Below, in pieces: positions 6,353-7,717 of a stretch of DNA of 7,717 nt (positions are counted from its first letter, which is position 1; every line of letters starts with the position of its first letter). This DNA comes from an uncultured Clostridia bacterium (lineage in GTDB: Bacteria > Bacillota > Clostridia > Christensenellales > Borkfalkiaceae). The position numbers were made by a program, and so were the translations under genes. Under the pieces are notes generated by a model. It had not been told where the DNA came from and ran no database searches. It worked only from the letters and a program-made list of their open reading frames with translations. The stretch is from the NCBI GenBank assembly GCA_947632165.1, contig CANROI010000064.1, forward strand, positions 1 through 7,717, written 5' to 3'.

Positions 6353-6387
6353 GTTACCAAATGATTATCGGATAACAGATTTGTAAC
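6353..6387. promoter_or_regulatory. 35-bp compound palindrome, candidate operator between HxlR and cupin promoters
   Basis: The outer arms GTTACcAA (6353-6360) and TTtGTAAC (6380-6387) are symmetric about base 6370 with one mismatch. The inner arms form a perfect TTATC-G-GATAA palindrome (6365-6375) around the same centre. Four unpaired bases separate inner and outer arms on each side. It ends 4 bases before the candidate cupin -35 and lies about 20 bases upstream of the hxlR -35. That suits an activator site for the cupin gene or a looping partner of the 6289-6299 site. B. subtilis HxlR itself is an activator of hxlAB. Confidence 0.6.
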
Positions 6388-6391
6388 TTTT

Positions 6392-6420
6392 CGGACATTT
6401 TGTTTTCCGTGTGCTATCCT
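6392..6420 (+). promoter_or_regulatory. Candidate promoter of the cupin gene
   Basis: TATCCT (6415-6420), with extended -10 TG at 6412-6413, is preceded at 17 bp by CGGACA (6392-6397), which matches four of six -35 consensus bases. The poor -35 next to the compound palindrome fits an activated promoter. Other A/T-rich -10-like strings at 6426-6436 have no usable -35. Confidence 0.5.
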
Positions 6421-6458
6421 ATGGGTATCATATAAAATTCATTTTTCGGAGGTATTTT

Positions 6459-6815
6459 ATGGCAAACAAGTTCTGCAAGATCAGTACGGGCGACGAGGCC
6501 CGCATCGAATTGCATGATGCGCTCCGTCTCACGGGTGCGGAGATCAGTATCAATGCGCTCCCGGCGGGCGCGAGCGTCCCCTTTGTGCATGCGCACAAGG
6601 AGAACGAGGAGATCTACGGCATCCTCGAGGGCGAGGGCAGGGCCGAGATCGACGGGGAGACCGTTCCGCTCAAGGCGGGCGATTGGCTGCGGATCTCTCC
6701 CGCCGCCAAACGCAGATTTTTCGCGGCGGATACGTGCGCGATCAGATATATCTGCATTCAGGTCAAAGAAAATTCGCTCGGAGCCTATACCGCGTCGGAC
6801 GCAGTCATCGGCTGA
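6459..6815 (+). CDS. Small single-domain cupin protein
   Basis: Seen: 118 residues. The start is the ATG at 6459, with GGAGG at 6448-6452 and six bases spacing. A GTG 48 bases upstream is in frame but sits in the promoter. Cupin motif 1 is clear: PFVHAHKENEEIYGILEGEG at 41-60, with His44, His46 and Glu50 or Glu51 as metal ligands. Motif 2 is GETVPLKAGDWLRISPAAKR at 66-85. The position that is normally the fourth ligand, His in PxGxxH, reads Arg86 in PAAKRR. As I recall, close relatives in gut clostridia share PAAKR, so this looks like a subfamily trait rather than damage. Known: small cupins may be isomerases, dioxygenases or sugar/ligand binders. The substrate is not assignable. It is divergent from the HxlR gene and probably its regulatory target. 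Cysteines are at 6 and 93. Confidence 0.9.
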   Translation: MANKFCKISTGDEARIELHDALRLTGAEISINALPAGASVPFVHAHKENEEIYGILEGEGRAEIDGETVPLKAGDWLRISPAAKRRFFAADTCAIRYICIQVKENSLGAYTASDAVIG

Positions 6816-6826
6816 ATCGGAGAGGT

Positions 6827-6863
6827 ACGGGAGCGCGGCCGCAAAATGCGGCCGCGCTCCCGT
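6827..6863 (+). repeat. 17-bp perfect GC-rich inverted repeat between cupin and sirtuin genes
   Basis: ACGGGAGCGCGGCCGCA (6827-6843) and TGCGGCCGCGCTCCCGT (6847-6863) are exact complements around a AAA loop. The stem begins 11 bases after the cupin stop and ends 18 bases before the sirtuin start. No T-run follows on either strand, so a classical intrinsic terminator is unlikely. It may be an mRNA processing or stability element that separates expression of the two genes. Confidence 0.85.
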
Positions 6864-6881
6864 GCGCAACGGAAATCGGAT

Positions 6882-7712
6882 ATGATACAGGATCGGATCA
6901 ACAGATTCCGCGAGGCGCTTTTCTCCGCCGATATTGTTGTGATCGGCGCGGGGGCGGGGCTTTCCACGGCGGCGGGGTTCACCTATTCGGGCGAACGCTT
7001 TGAAAAGTATTTCTCCGACTTCGGGGAGAAATACGGCTTTTCCGATATGTATGCGGGCGGGTTTTATCCCTATCGAACGCCCGAGGAGCATTGGGCATAT
7101 TGGTCGCGGTACATTCTCGTCAACCGCTATATGGACCCGCCCAAGCCCGTCTACCGAGAACTTTTCGACCTCGTGAAGGACAAGGACTATTTTGTCATCA
7201 CCACCAACGTCGATCATTGCTTTCAAAAGGCGGGCTTTGATAAGAATCGGCTCTTCTACACGCAGGGCGACTACGGGCTGTTTCAATGCTCCGTGCCCTG
7301 CCACAATCAGACGTATGACAACGAGGAACTTATCCGCCGCATGGTAGCGGAGCAACGGGAGATGCGCATTCCGACCGAACTCATTCCGCGCTGTCCCGTG
7401 TGCGGAAAGCCGATGACGATGAATTTGCGTGCCGACGATAAGTTTGTGCAGGACGAGGGTTGGGACACCGCCTGCGAACGGTACGAGCGGTTCATCAGCA
7501 AGCACAAGCAAGACAATATTCTCTATCTCGAACTTGGCGTGGGCTACAATACGCCCGCGATCATCAAGTATCCGTTTTGGCGGCTGACCGCGCAGAACAA
7601 GCGAGCGACCTACGCCTGTATCAACTACGGCGAAGCTTTTTGCCCAGAACAGATCCGAAAACAGTCGATCTGCCTGAATGCCGAGCTTTCGGAATTCATC
7701 GGCGGGATCTGA
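6882..7712 (+). CDS. Sir2-family protein resembling class M (macrodomain-linked) sirtuins
   Basis: Predicted NAD-dependent protein deacylase or ADP-ribosyltransferase. Seen: 276 residues. The NAD-binding GAGAGLSTAAGF is at 22-33, TTNVD at 107-111 replaces the usual TQNID, and Cys136, Cys140, Cys171 and Cys174 form a likely zinc site. LELGVGYNTPAIIKYPFW is at 216-233. The usual catalytic His-Gly reads Gln128-Gly129 (FYTQGDYG). Known: class M sirtuins, as I recall, carry this His-to-Gln change and mono-ADP-ribosylate a lipoylated GcvH-like protein, usually next to a macrodomain gene; none of these partners is in view. Start: I chose the ATG at 6882, where the protein family begins, with only a weak GGAAA upstream. 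An in-frame ATG at 6846 lies in the hairpin loop and right arm and adds 12 basic residues. It may be co-transcribed with the cupin gene. The stop is 5 bases from the edge. Confidence 0.88.
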   Translation: MIQDRINRFREALFSADIVVIGAGAGLSTAAGFTYSGERFEKYFSDFGEKYGFSDMYAGGFYPYRTPEEHWAYWSRYILVNRYMDPPKPVYRELFDLVKDKDYFVITTNVDHCFQKAGFDKNRLFYTQGDYGLFQCSVPCHNQTYDNEELIRRMVAEQREMRIPTELIPRCPVCGKPMTMNLRADDKFVQDEGWDTACERYERFISKHKQDNILYLELGVGYNTPAIIKYPFWRLTAQNKRATYACINYGEAFCPEQIRKQSICLNAELSEFIGGI

Positions 7713-7717
7713 GGCGC

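Noticed and set aside
5114..6364. 416-residue plus-strand frame overlapping gap and running opposite the HxlR gene
   Set aside because: It is a +2 shadow rich in Arg/His/Gly, crosses the gap terminator and covers three better-supported elements.
6411..6458. GTG start and 16-residue extension of the cupin protein
   Set aside because: The GTG lies in the extended -10 region and the extension is not cupin-like. The ATG at 6459 has a perfect GGAGG six bases upstream.
6846..6881. Twelve-residue extension of the sirtuin starting in the hairpin loop
   Set aside because: The ATG would be in the AAA loop and right arm of a 17-bp stem with no accessible ribosome binding site. The added residues are Arg/Lys-rich and unlike sirtuin N-termini. 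Not fully excluded, because the site before 6882 is also weak.
6414..7511. 365-residue minus-strand frame opposite the cupin and sirtuin genes
   Set aside because: The plus-strand cupin and sirtuin motifs are unambiguous. The minus frame has no motif and crosses the inverted repeat and the cupin ribosome binding site.

Overview
The window looks like chromosome of a GC-rich member of the Bacillota, most likely a gut-type clostridial lineage; a Christensenellales/Oscillospirales-like host is only a guess. The reasons are a giant BspA-type leucine-rich-repeat (LRR) protein, canonical sigma-A promoters (TTGACG/TAAGAT and TTGACA/TATAAT), strong GGAGG-type ribosome binding sites, hairpin terminators and strongly G/C-ending codons. 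No RNA genes, insertion sequences, CRISPR arrays or phage genes are visible.

Layout. (1) Positions 1-3903 (+) are the 3' part of a very large cysteine-rich LRR_5/TpLRR protein. It is open at the left edge, so its true start and any signal peptide lie upstream. It has about 48 short repeats, arranged partly as larger super-repeats, and ends in a Trp-rich cap. (2) A perfect bidirectional hairpin terminator at 3952-3983 separates it from a convergent PRC-barrel gene at 3992-4597 (-). (3) A 250-bp divergent intergenic region carries a strong extended -10 promoter, a leader stem-loop and the ribosome binding site of gap, the glycolytic glyceraldehyde-3-phosphate dehydrogenase gene (4848-5870, +). 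(4) A GNRA-loop terminator lies between gap and the convergent HxlR-family regulator gene (5942-6274, -). (5) A 184-bp divergent control region holds a near-consensus hxlR promoter, an 11-bp palindrome over its predicted transcription start, a 35-bp compound palindrome sharing the same half-sites, and the promoter of a small cupin gene (6459-6815, +). (6) A 17-bp perfect GC-rich inverted repeat without a T-tract separates the cupin gene from a sirtuin gene (6882-7712, +) that resembles the class M (ADP-ribosylating) sirtuins and ends 5 bases before the right edge.

How the genes may work together. gap is a stand-alone housekeeping gene with features of high expression. The HxlR regulator, cupin and sirtuin look like one small accessory module. 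The regulator has a single cysteine next to its DNA-binding domain, as in thiol-sensing HxlR proteins, and shared operator-like palindromes lie between it and the cupin gene. A redox or electrophile-response role for this module is inference. The most interesting targets are the shared operator, the class-M-like sirtuin without a visible macrodomain partner, the GC-rich hairpin between cupin and sirtuin, and the super-repeat structure of the LRR protein.
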